In this document: one piece after another, positions 8,725 to 15,449 of the stretch
How positions within the stretch are numbered: the stretch's first letter is position 1
Layout of the letters: the number at the start of each line of letters is the position of its first letter
NCBI GenBank assembly: GCA_964618175.1
Contig: CAZTZX010000010.1
Coordinates: 1 to 39,565 of the forward strand
Reading direction: 5' to 3'
Length of the DNA: 39,565 nt
Origin: DTU018 sp964618175
GTDB taxonomy: Bacteria; Bacillota; Syntrophomonadia; Syntrophomonadales; Syntrophomonadaceae
Program-made: the position numbers and the translations under genes
Notes under the pieces: generated by a model
Database searches by the model: none
Told to the model about the DNA's origin: nothing
The model's input: the letters and a program-made list of their open reading frames with translations, nothing else

Positions 8725-8808
8725 TTTTAAGCTGGAGTTGACAGGGGGGGGTGTTGTAAACTTGCGCCTGCAATGTTGTCAATACCCTGTTCCCTTGTCA
8801 ATAACTTA

Positions 8809-8979
8809 TTAACATAAAGCTTGATAAATAAAAACCATCACCGGCATGGTAATAATGCACAAGATTATGGACATTACATTGATGACACTGGCATTATAGG
8901 CATCCTTATTATAAATCTGTGCCATTTGCGTTATCATGGAAGCCGTATGGGCCGCACTGGCCAGCAAAACGATCAGCAG
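8809..8979 (-). pseudogene. Remnant of an AEC (auxin efflux carrier) family transporter, C-terminal end
   Basis: Reading leftward from 8979 to a TAA at 8809-8811, the frame gives a helix-turn-helix membrane pattern (VLLASAAHTASMITQMAQIY, then NKDAYNASVINVMSI and a final hydrophobic helix) that matches the last two helices of AEC-family permeases. A TGA at 8980-8982 closes the frame upstream, and the sequence beyond is out of frame, so only about 56 codons survive. No start or ribosome binding site. Family assignment is by eye. Confidence 0.5.
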
Positions 8980-9065
8980 TCACCCCTTCTCTCTTTGGCA
9001 CTCTATCATTTCAACTTGGACAGGAGAACCGCCCTCATCCTATACATGGGTTTGAAAAATAATTA

Positions 9066-9110
9066 TTGACATAGTCCACATGTGAACTATATAGTTTATA
9101 TGTGCACTAT
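9066..9110 (+). promoter_or_regulatory. Promoter with overlapping MarR-type operator
   Basis: TTGACA at 9066-9071 and TATAGT at 9090-9095, 18 bases apart. A two-fold symmetric site overlaps both: left arm ATAGTCCACATGTGAACTA (9071-9089), 2-base centre, right arm 9092-9110; 16 of 19 positions are complementary. The MarR-family gene downstream is the obvious candidate to bind it and repress its own operon. Confidence 0.8.
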
Positions 9111-9146
9111 TTGGCAGCACACAAAATCTAAAAGGAGGTAAAATGG

Positions 9147-9593
9147 ATGAGTCAAATCTTAGAACTCTATAGGTCAACCAATAATAATGAGTTTACCAAG
9201 CTGATCACGGGGGCTGCACCATATTTCAGCACAATAGATCCCATGTTTGTAGAACTTAAGCCTGGGTATGCTGAGATAACAGTGCCCAACACTAAAAACA
9301 TCCACAATCATATGGGTACAGTGCATGCTATTGCGATGTGCAATGCTGCTGAACTTGTGGCAGGCATGATGACAGAAGTCTCCATCCCTGATTCATATCG
9401 ATGGATTCCGATGGAAATGACTGTCCGCTATCTTGCCAAAGCAAAAACTGATCTTAGAGTTATTGCCAAGGGACAGGATATAGACTGGGATGTCATCGGA
9501 GAAACTAAAGTTCCGGTAAGTATTTATGATGCGGATGAAAAAGAAGTTTTTACAGCTATAATAACCATGAAAGTCAGCCTCAAAAAACAATAG
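9147..9593 (+). CDS. Hotdog-fold thioesterase (DUF4442-like)
   Basis: A 148-residue hotdog-fold protein, probably an acyl-CoA thioesterase. The pattern of a short N-terminal helix, then VELKPGYAEITVPN, then HNHMGTVHAIAMCNAAELVAG (central hot-dog helix, about 53-73) and MEMTVRYLAKAKTDLRVIA strands fits DUF4442/YiiD-type members. Substrate unknown. AGGAGGT is placed correctly for the ATG at 9147 and not for the overlapping ATG at 9143. It is the first gene of a two-gene unit with a MarR regulator 32 bases downstream, and is therefore probably induced by whatever ligand (for example an acyl or aromatic compound) that regulator senses. Confidence 0.8.
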   Translation: MSQILELYRSTNNNEFTKLITGAAPYFSTIDPMFVELKPGYAEITVPNTKNIHNHMGTVHAIAMCNAAELVAGMMTEVSIPDSYRWIPMEMTVRYLAKAKTDLRVIAKGQDIDWDVIGETKVPVSIYDADEKEVFTAIITMKVSLKKQ

Positions 9594-9625
9594 AATTGGC
9601 TAGAAATTAAGGAAGGCAATTAATC

Positions 9626-10051
9626 ATGTCGGTAAATGATAAACGGCTATTTTACAAATTAAACATTGCTCAGCGTATTCTATTTAACTATGTAAATCGT
9701 GAAATAACGAATAAACTTGGTGTCCCAGTAACTCATATTGCGGCTCTGTTTTACCTTTTACAGCATGATGGATGTCTTCAAAAAGATCTGACTACCGTGT
9801 TGTTTCAGAATAAATCAGCAACTACGACCCTAGTTGAACGCATGATAAAATATGACCTCATTTATAAAATTAATTCTAAGGATGATGGTCGGGCATCACA
9901 GATATATTTAACAGATAAAGGGCGGAGTATTGCAAAACAGGCCCCACCTATTGTAGCTGAATATAATAAGAAGCTAATGGATAAATTTACTGCTTCGGAA
10001 ATAGAGGTCGTTCATAAGTTTTTGGATACAATTATTGAAGATTACAGATGA
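9626..10051 (+). CDS. MarR-family transcriptional regulator
   Basis: 141 residues with a winged helix-turn-helix: HIAALFYLLQHDGCLQKDL (helices 2-3), NKSATTTLVERMIKYDLI (recognition helix, about 63-80), and the wing SKDDGRASQIYLTDKG (about 86-101), which carries the D-x-R motif of the family. Dimerisation helices are at both ends. It probably represses the thioesterase-marR pair through the inverted repeat at 9071-9110. AAGGAAGG precedes the ATG. Confidence 0.92.
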   Translation: MSVNDKRLFYKLNIAQRILFNYVNREITNKLGVPVTHIAALFYLLQHDGCLQKDLTTVLFQNKSATTTLVERMIKYDLIYKINSKDDGRASQIYLTDKGRSIAKQAPPIVAEYNKKLMDKFTASEIEVVHKFLDTIIEDYR

Positions 10052-10063
10052 ATCTCCAAAACA

Positions 10064-10086
10064 AAAAGACCCTAAGGGGTCTTTTT
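10064..10086. terminator. Bidirectional intrinsic terminator
   Basis: AAAAAGACC-CTAA-GGGGTCTTTTT: a short GC stem flanked by A-run and T-run, so it works on both strands. It lies between convergent marR and the CbiT-like gene and can end both units. Confidence 0.88.
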
Positions 10087-10139
10087 ATAAATACTAATTT
10101 CTCACCCATGAGCTTTTAAGGCGGATCACAGGTTTGTTG

Positions 10140-11048
10140 CTATTCCATTATGCTGCGGGCTGAGATCAGCCAGGGAGCAGGAAACGGCTCCACCATTTTT
10201 TTGCTGTTGACGCGGGATACCTCTATATGGATGGCTTCGGTACGTTCCAGACCGTTTTCCCTAAACAAAGCCGGCAGAGATGTTAGTATCTCGAAATCCA
10301 AGGTGTATATCACAAATTCCATAGCGGGATTGACTGCCAAGAGACTTTTTATCTCATTGTCTATCCGGGGAGAAGCCACTATAAAAGCAATATCCGGCAC
10401 AGGCAGATCATCCAGGGCGCCATCTTCTAAAGACTCCACGATGATTACGTTATTCAGGCCAAACTTGTCAACATTACATTTCATTGTCTCCTGGTCTCTG
10501 CGGTCATATTCTACCGCAATAATACTCCCCTCACCAGCAATCATAGCCGACTCCACCACGATGCTTTCCCCGGAGATTATGCATATATTATCCCGATCCC
10601 GCGGATTGATCTTATTCATAATGATCGTCCGCACTTCCCGGCATACATATTGAACCGAACCGCAGGAGAAACGGCTGTTCTCCATACCTATCTGATAATT
10701 GGTGGCGGCGTTCGGGTTCATGATCAGCATAGCTGCTGAGGCGTTGATGCCACGGTTGATCATATCGGCGACCTGGTCGTGCTTGATGGGTCCGGACGGG
10801 TCTGAGCCCTCATTGTACCAGATCTCGCAATCTCCCAGCTCGGCATTCCACATGTCGTAAAAGATATCGGGATGGCCCGCATCTGTAAATACCAGTACCA
10901 TACGGTTACACATAACGGCGGGAATCAGGTTTTTGTTTTTCCCGGTAATATCCAGCATCTTCAGTTTTGCCAGGTTGAAGTCAACATTTTGAGAAAAATA
11001 TTGGAGCCAGGCTAAAATAACCTCATTAGTAAACATGGTTTTTTCCAC
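10140..11048 (-). CDS. CbiT/CobL-like methyltransferase-fold protein, divergent
   Basis: 302 residues. The second half reads like precorrin-6B methyltransferase (CbiT): REVRTIIMNKI, ESAMIAGEGSIIAVEYDRRD (about 167-186) and PVPDIAFIVASPR. The middle of the first half (MVLVFTDAGHPDIF, then a GDCEIWYNEGSDPSG stretch) resembles the C-terminal part of CbiE, so the layout recalls a shortened CbiE-CbiT (CobL) fusion. The glycine-rich SAM loop is changed to CIISGESIVVE, so activity is doubtful. GTG at 11046-11048 is chosen as start because AGGGGG lies 8 bases upstream; the TTG at 11052-11054 is too close. It follows porB by 74 bases and no other cobalamin gene is in view, so it may be a paralogue with another job. 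Confidence 0.68.
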   Translation of the reverse strand: MEKTMFTNEVILAWLQYFSQNVDFNLAKLKMLDITGKNKNLIPAVMCNRMVLVFTDAGHPDIFYDMWNAELGDCEIWYNEGSDPSGPIKHDQVADMINRGINASAAMLIMNPNAATNYQIGMENSRFSCGSVQYVCREVRTIIMNKINPRDRDNICIISGESIVVESAMIAGEGSIIAVEYDRRDQETMKCNVDKFGLNNVIIVESLEDGALDDLPVPDIAFIVASPRIDNEIKSLLAVNPAMEFVIYTLDFEILTSLPALFRENGLERTEAIHIEVSRVNSKKMVEPFPAPWLISARSIME

Positions 11049-11122
11049 AGGCAAAACCCCCTTATTTTAGCAATTGTCACACCATATTATACCATGGATC
11101 TATTTCCGCTTTCAGCTTATCT

Positions 11123-12061
11123 TTAGGCGCCCGTACGCTCCAGCAAGCGTTCCCACTTTTGATCCACGTAAGCTTGCGCTTCTTCGATCATCCACTCGTT
11201 GCCCTTGACAAACATATGGCGGAATCTGCCCTGAGAGCGTAAAAAATCTTCCACGGGCAGCTTTTTCTTGGGGGTGTAAGTCATACGCCAAACCCCCTCC
11301 TCTACTTCGAAAAGAGGCCATACGCAGGTATCCACAGCCAGCTTAGTGATCTCGGCCAGCTTAGCCATGGGATAATCCCAGCCACGCGGACAGGGCGACA
11401 ATATGTTCAAAAAGCAAGGGCCTTCCGTATAAATAGCTTTGTAAGACTTGGTGTGCAGATCCTTGAAATTGCCCAGAGGTGCGGTCTGCGCCACATAAGG
11501 AATGTGGTGAGCCACCATGATCTCGGTCAGGTCCTTTTTATTTTGCCTCTTACCCTTGCCTACCGCGCCTATGGGAGAGGTAGTGGTGCGGGCAAAACGC
11601 GGTGTTGAAGAGGAGCGCTGAATACCGGTGTTCATGTAAGCCTCATTATCATAGCAGACATAGACCATGTCATGACCGCGTTCCATCGCACCGGAGAGAG
11701 ATTGAAAGCCGATATCATAGGTACCGCCGTCACCAGCAAAGGTAATGAACTTGACCGTGCCCTCTACCTTACCACGGCGCTGCAAAGCATTATAGGCTGC
11801 TTCCACTCCCGAACAGGTCGCAGCGGAGTTTTCGAAGGCAGAATGAATATAGCTGTCCAGATAGGCCGTGTAGGGATACATAAAGGTAGAAACCTCCAGG
11901 CAGCTGGTGGCATTGGTTACTACCGCTCTATCCTCTTTATCCAGAGCCCGCAGAACCCCGGCAACTACGACCCCGGCACCACATCCCGCACAGAGACGGT
12001 GTCCTCCCGTGAGACGAACCGGCTTTTCTACTTCCCTTTTCAGATTATATACCTTGCTCAT
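11123..12061 (-). CDS. porB: 2-oxoacid:ferredoxin oxidoreductase, beta subunit
   Basis: The thiamine diphosphate and [4Fe-4S] subunit of a four-subunit pyruvate/2-ketoisovalerate:ferredoxin oxidoreductase. Seen: proximal cluster ligands C24 and C27 (LCAGCG), C54 (ATSCLE) and C224 (SPCPRG), and the ThDP/Mg motif GDGGTYDIG (110-118) followed by YDNEAYMNTG. The start overlaps the porA stop (ATGA at 12058-12061). Length and C-terminus look complete. Whether it prefers pyruvate, 2-oxobutyrate or branched 2-oxoacids cannot be read from the sequence; the T-box upstream points to amino acid synthesis. Confidence 0.94.
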   Translation of the reverse strand: MSKVYNLKREVEKPVRLTGGHRLCAGCGAGVVVAGVLRALDKEDRAVVTNATSCLEVSTFMYPYTAYLDSYIHSAFENSAATCSGVEAAYNALQRRGKVEGTVKFITFAGDGGTYDIGFQSLSGAMERGHDMVYVCYDNEAYMNTGIQRSSSTPRFARTTTSPIGAVGKGKRQNKKDLTEIMVAHHIPYVAQTAPLGNFKDLHTKSYKAIYTEGPCFLNILSPCPRGWDYPMAKLAEITKLAVDTCVWPLFEVEEGVWRMTYTPKKKLPVEDFLRSQGRFRHMFVKGNEWMIEEAQAYVDQKWERLLERTGA

Positions 12062-13248
12062 GCTGTCTCCTCCCTTGACCGCTGCCCCATGTGAGTATAA
12101 ACTGATCCAATGTCACCGCTCTCAGCAACATCTGACAGTCGTCCAAACACGTTTTCAATATCCTCTACCTTGACATCACGGCCACCCAGACCGTAGACAA
12201 TGTTGATCATAAAGGGACGTTGCTGTAGATCATACAGAGCACTGCGGGTCTCGGCAAATAAGGGGCCTCCATTGGCTGAAAAACCCTCGGATTTGTCCAT
12301 AACGGCTATCGCTTTGGTGCCAGAAAGCGCCCGGGCCAGTTCTTCGCCGGGAAAAGGACGAAATACCCTGACTTTAATAAGTCCGGCCTTCACTCCACTG
12401 TCGCGCAACTGGTCAACAGCGGCCTTGGCAGTTCCGGCCGTAGAGCCGATCAGAACCACTGCCAACTCCGCATCCTCCATTTGGTATTCTTCAAACAGGC
12501 CATAGCTTCGGCCGGAGATCTTTTCAAAAGCAGCGGCCACCTCCAGTATGCGGGCCTTAGCCGCCTTCATGGCCTCAGCCTCCTGAACCTTGTGTTCCAT
12601 ATAATAAGAACTTACATCATAGGGTCCCACCGCCAGTGGATTCTCTTTTTTCAGCAGATAGTGTTCCGGGTTGTATTCCCCCACAAATTGGCGCACCACA
12701 TCAGTAGCCAATAATTCAATGTTCTCCATGGCATGACTGGTAATAAAGCCGTCCATACAAGTCATCACCGGCAAGCGTACACTGGGGGTCTCGCCAATGG
12801 GCATGGCCATGATGAAATTATCGTAAGCCTCCTGGTTGTTTTCTGCATAGATTTGGATCCAGCCGCTATCGCGAGCGCCCATGGAGTCAGAGTGATCAGC
12901 ATTTATATTGATCGGCCCCGACAAAGCCCGGTTGACACAGGCCAGAGTAATGGGCAGACGGCATGAGGCCGCCACATACAATAGCTCGAACATCAAGGCC
13001 AGTCCACAGGATGAAGTGGCACTAATCGCTCTGGCCCCCGCCGCTTGCGCTGCAATACACACCGACATGGAACTGTGCTCTGACTCCACGGTAACAAATT
13101 CAGTGCCTACTTCACCATTAGCCACATAATCCGCGAAGAATTCGGGAATCTCAGTGGAGGGAGTGATCGGAAATGCTCCCATCACATCGGGATTTATCTG
13201 TTTCATGGCATAAGCCACAGCCTCGTTGCCGGATAAGCGGTCACTCAT
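12058..13248 (-). CDS. porA: 2-oxoacid:ferredoxin oxidoreductase, alpha subunit
   Basis: Alpha subunit (396 residues) with the PYR domain and the transketolase-C-like domain. Seen: GNEAVAYAM, AFPITPSTEIPEFF (catalytic-domain motif with the conserved PITPST), TVESEHSSMSVCIAA, ATSSCGLALM and the late VRVFRPFPGEEL strand-turn typical of the family. The ATG at 13248 overlaps the porD stop (ATGA) and has GGGAGG 9 bases upstream; an upstream in-frame ATG is not needed. Translational coupling through all three ATGA junctions suggests equal subunit amounts. Confidence 0.94.
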   Translation of the reverse strand: MSDRLSGNEAVAYAMKQINPDVMGAFPITPSTEIPEFFADYVANGEVGTEFVTVESEHSSMSVCIAAQAAGARAISATSSCGLALMFELLYVAASCRLPITLACVNRALSGPININADHSDSMGARDSGWIQIYAENNQEAYDNFIMAMPIGETPSVRLPVMTCMDGFITSHAMENIELLATDVVRQFVGEYNPEHYLLKKENPLAVGPYDVSSYYMEHKVQEAEAMKAAKARILEVAAAFEKISGRSYGLFEEYQMEDAELAVVLIGSTAGTAKAAVDQLRDSGVKAGLIKVRVFRPFPGEELARALSGTKAIAVMDKSEGFSANGGPLFAETRSALYDLQQRPFMINIVYGLGGRDVKVEDIENVFGRLSDVAESGDIGSVYTHMGQRSREETA

Positions 13249-13553
13249 TTGGCCGCACCTCCCGTCAACATGGTGATGGCCGGGAAAGGGCACACTTCTT
13301 CACAGATACCGCAGCCCTTACAGTGCATATAATCGAAATCCAAGCGCTTCCCGTCCTTCACCGGGATGGCACTGTCCGGGCAGAAGGGAACGCAGAGCAT
13401 ACAGTGTTTGCAAGCTTCCTCATGGAAAACCGGCGTGTTAGTACGCCAGGAACCAGTATTAAAGAGCCGTGCCGTGCCTGGTTCGTAGATCTCCCCGCCG
13501 GGAGTCAGATCCTGCCAGGGGCTATGTTCGTTAATATCTCGGGCACGAATCAT
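13245..13553 (-). CDS. porD: 2-oxoacid:ferredoxin oxidoreductase, delta (ferredoxin-like) subunit
   Basis: 102 residues with two [4Fe-4S] motifs: C48, C51, C54 with C58 (CKHCMLCVPFCP) and C78, C81, C84 with C88 (CKGCGICEEVCP). It passes electrons from the ThDP/beta-subunit cluster to ferredoxin. About 45 residues precede the clusters, as usual for PorD. It overlaps porG and porA by ATGA on each side. Confidence 0.94.
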   Translation of the reverse strand: MIRARDINEHSPWQDLTPGGEIYEPGTARLFNTGSWRTNTPVFHEEACKHCMLCVPFCPDSAIPVKDGKRLDFDYMHCKGCGICEEVCPFPAITMLTGGAAK

Positions 13554-14134
13554 CCTAACTGCACCTCCTCCAGAGATTTTTTCAGTGTTACCATATTCCC
13601 TTCGATGACCTGGGGCTTGGTAGCGAATTTATGTTGAAAAGACTCTTCTATATCAGCTAAAAACTGCTCGGGTTCCACCACACCGCTGACCTTGACCAGA
13701 GCCGCCAACATAGGGGTATTGGGGAAGTTTCTGCCCAGGTTCTCTTCCGAAATGCGGCGCGCATCAATGGTGCAGATTTTTCCAGCCCATCCCGGCAGCC
13801 GGGAGCGCATCTCCTGGGGAGAGCTAGGTGTATTAATGATTATCCCGCCGCCCTCTTTCAGTCCTCCGGTAACATCGACGCTGTCCAGCAGAGTTTCATC
13901 TACTACCACCACATAGTCCGGATAGTAGATGTTAGAGTGGACAGAACACCTTTCTTCACTGATGCGATTGTAAGCAGTGATCGGGGCCCCCATACGTTCC
14001 GGCCCATATTCCGGGAATCCCTGAACGAATTTCCCCTGTAAAGCCGCCACATCTGCCAAGAGCATACAAGCCGATTTAGCTCCCTGTCCGCCCCTACCAT
14101 GCCAGCGAATTTCTACCATATTTTTGGTCGCCAT
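13550..14134 (-). CDS. porG: 2-oxoacid:ferredoxin oxidoreductase, gamma subunit
   Basis: 194 residues, the coenzyme A-binding-domain subunit. Seen: IRWHGRGGQGAKSACMLLA (9-27), the usual GRGGQG start, PEYGPERMGAP (41-51), and a FPNTPMLAALVK stretch near 156-167. First gene of the operon porG-porD-porA-porB. GGGAGGAG is 6 bases before the ATG. It is preceded by a 120-base stretch and then the T-box terminator, so its transcription should depend on antitermination. Confidence 0.94.
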   Translation of the reverse strand: MATKNMVEIRWHGRGGQGAKSACMLLADVAALQGKFVQGFPEYGPERMGAPITAYNRISEERCSVHSNIYYPDYVVVVDETLLDSVDVTGGLKEGGGIIINTPSSPQEMRSRLPGWAGKICTIDARRISEENLGRNFPNTPMLAALVKVSGVVEPEQFLADIEESFQHKFATKPQVIEGNMVTLKKSLEEVQLG

Positions 14135-14255
14135 TTATTTCTCCTCCCAGTCATCATGATAAATAAAATCTAGGTGCCGACTCTTCCCCCTTAGTGGGGG
14201 TGCCTATACCCGCAAGGAGCAGGCCGCATCTCCAACGAGCCGCACCCGCAATAAT

Positions 14256-14291
14256 ACAAAAGGCTTTCGTCCCGTAAAGGGACGAAAGCCT
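14256..14291 (-). terminator. T-box regulated terminator
   Basis: On the minus strand, AGGCTTTCGTCCC pairs over 13 bases with GGGACGAAAGCCT around a TTTAC loop and is followed by TTTTGT. It sits immediately after the T-box sequence, so the T-box antiterminator would compete with its 5' side. Confidence 0.9.
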
Positions 14292-14512
14292 ACAAGACAT
14301 TCGCTATACCACCCATTAATACAAACATACCATCATATGCGTTCCCGGTGACGGGGGAAAACCGTCGGAGCCTACTGGATTACTCGTTCGATCCGCAGCT
14401 CAGGAGTGATTTTCGGATTCAGACTACTGGCACCAGGCTCGCACCCTCCCCGGCTCGCTTACACTTTCGGCTGAAACTTACTCTCTCCGTCAAAGCCTTT
14501 ATAAGAATATGA
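14292..14512 (-). promoter_or_regulatory. T-box leader (tRNA-sensing riboswitch) of the por operon, probable isoleucine specifier
   Basis: The T-box motif AATGGGTGGTATAGCG (14302-14317, minus strand) matches the consensus bulge that binds the tRNA acceptor end. Upstream are Stem I landmarks: GAGAGTAAG (GA-rich kink-turn region), AGCGAGCCGGGGAGGGTGCG (distal loop region) and ACTCCTGAGCTGCGG (3' side). The triplet just before ACTCC is ATC (14408-14410), which I read as an isoleucine specifier. Uncharged tRNA would block the terminator at 14256-14291 and switch the operon on. The T-box call is firm; the codon call is an inference. Confidence 0.85.
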
Positions 14513-14523
14513 ATTTAACAATA

Positions 14524-14552
14524 AATATACCGACTCGGCGGGGTTTTGTCAA
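14524..14552 (-). promoter_or_regulatory. Promoter of the T-box/por operon
   Basis: On the minus strand TTGACA (14547-14552) and TATATT (14524-14529) are separated by 17 bases. The predicted start of transcription lies just before the Stem I region of the T-box leader. Confidence 0.85.
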
Positions 14553-14668
14553 CCAACAAATAGAGGGACGATTATGGTTTTCTTGAGCAAGCATGACTGG
14601 GATACTTTTTATGACATATAAGTGCTGAAGATGGTCCTGGATCTCTCGGGTACTGGCCTAAAGGAAAT

Positions 14669-14983
14669 TTATAAATGTCTATCCGTATCTCTTGCTCCAT
14701 AAAGAAAACGGCGAACCTCCATAACGTCATCTATCACAACATAATAAACAACATAACTCCTAATATAAATACGGTAATAAGGATATTCTCTTTTTTTTGC
14801 GGTACGATATGGCTCAAAAGCAACCGGATTGTCCAAACGTTCTAATATGGCTGCTTGTACATCTTCCAACAACCGCAGAGCTGCGTCCGGATTTTTCAGC
14901 ATATTTGCAATGTATCTTACCGTTTGGATCACATCTTGCTCGAATAATGGCAAGTATCGAAGTTGATATTTCTTATTGCCCAT
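14669..14983 (-). CDS. RelE/ParE-family toxin (module 1)
   Basis: 104 residues with the RelE/ParE pattern: YLPLFEQDVIQTVRYIA (first helix), a basic middle, YPYYRIYIRSYVVYYVV (central beta strands) and the C-terminal strand FLYGARDTDRHL with the conserved R and the D/H pair. Such toxins cut mRNA on the ribosome (RelE) or poison gyrase (ParE); which applies is unclear. It overlaps its antitoxin by 11 bases and is translated second, the usual order for phd/yefM pairs. A related module is at 34791-35367. Confidence 0.9.
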   Translation of the reverse strand: MGNKKYQLRYLPLFEQDVIQTVRYIANMLKNPDAALRLLEDVQAAILERLDNPVAFEPYRTAKKREYPYYRIYIRSYVVYYVVIDDVMEVRRFLYGARDTDRHL

Positions 14984-15233
14984 TTACCGCACTCCTTACA
15001 TTGCGGAATACTTCTTCATGGGATAGCCGTTCTTCTGTAGCTTTTGCCATTTTGTCTGCTTCGTCTAGTTTAATTTCAATATTATCTGTAAGGTATGCGT
15101 ACTGCTCTAAGCTCAGAACCACCATGGCGCCATATCCGTTTTTAGTAAGATAGACCGGGTTTCCTTCATTGACCATTTCCTCAATTTCCGGAAACTTATT
15201 TCTAAGGTCAGAAACAGGGCGTATTTGAATCAT
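14973..15233 (-). CDS. Phd/YefM-family antitoxin (module 1)
   Basis: 86 residues. The N-terminal half (IQIRPVSDLRNKFPEIEEMV, then PVYLTKNGYGAMVVLSLEQY) is the Phd/YefM DNA-binding fold; the charged C-terminal half would wrap the toxin. It probably represses its own promoter through a palindrome at 15273-15282. Its first 50 residues are nearly the same as those of the antitoxin at 34791. Confidence 0.92.
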   Translation of the reverse strand: MIQIRPVSDLRNKFPEIEEMVNEGNPVYLTKNGYGAMVVLSLEQYAYLTDNIEIKLDEADKMAKATEERLSHEEVFRNVRSAVNGQ

Positions 15234-15268
15234 ATACAGTACCCTCTTTTTTGATTTATTTTATCCTA

Positions 15269-15297
15269 ATTTTATCATGATATTATCAAACTTACAA
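15269..15297 (-). promoter_or_regulatory. Promoter and operator of toxin-antitoxin module 1
   Basis: Minus strand TTGTAA (15292-15297), 17 bases, TAAAAT (15269-15274). The perfect palindrome TATCATGATA (15273-15282) overlaps the -10 and is the likely antitoxin site. The half-site TATCAT recurs in front of module 2. Confidence 0.65.
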
Positions 15298-15377
15298 TAC
15301 AGCACACATTCCATCCACCCGGGAAAAAATCACCCCCGCATGAGAGCTGATTTGCTTTCCTGCGGAGGTCTTGTTTG

Positions 15378-15421
15378 TGGAAGCAGGGGGACGTTTTTTT
15401 TGCTTCGTCCCCCTGCTTCCA
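15378..15421. repeat. GGAAGC-type inverted repeat, 16-bp perfect arms
   Basis: TGGAAGCAGGGGGACG (15378-15393) and its exact complement (15406-15421) with a loop that contains eight T. It lies between the antitoxin promoter and the end of the DUF4173 gene and could terminate transcription of the latter. Related sequences are at 17999-18085 and 19143-19171. Confidence 0.85.
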
Positions 15422-15449
15422 TGGACATTTCACGGTCTGACGTGCCTAT

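Noticed and set aside
8821..9069. 82-codon plus-strand frame rich in His and Asn
   Set aside because: It is the complement of the AEC transporter remnant, with no ribosome binding site and odd composition.
14174..14203. CCCCC/GGGGG hairpin between the T-box terminator and porG
   Set aside because: Short 5-bp stem in the leader without a T-run; not enough to call a second regulatory element.
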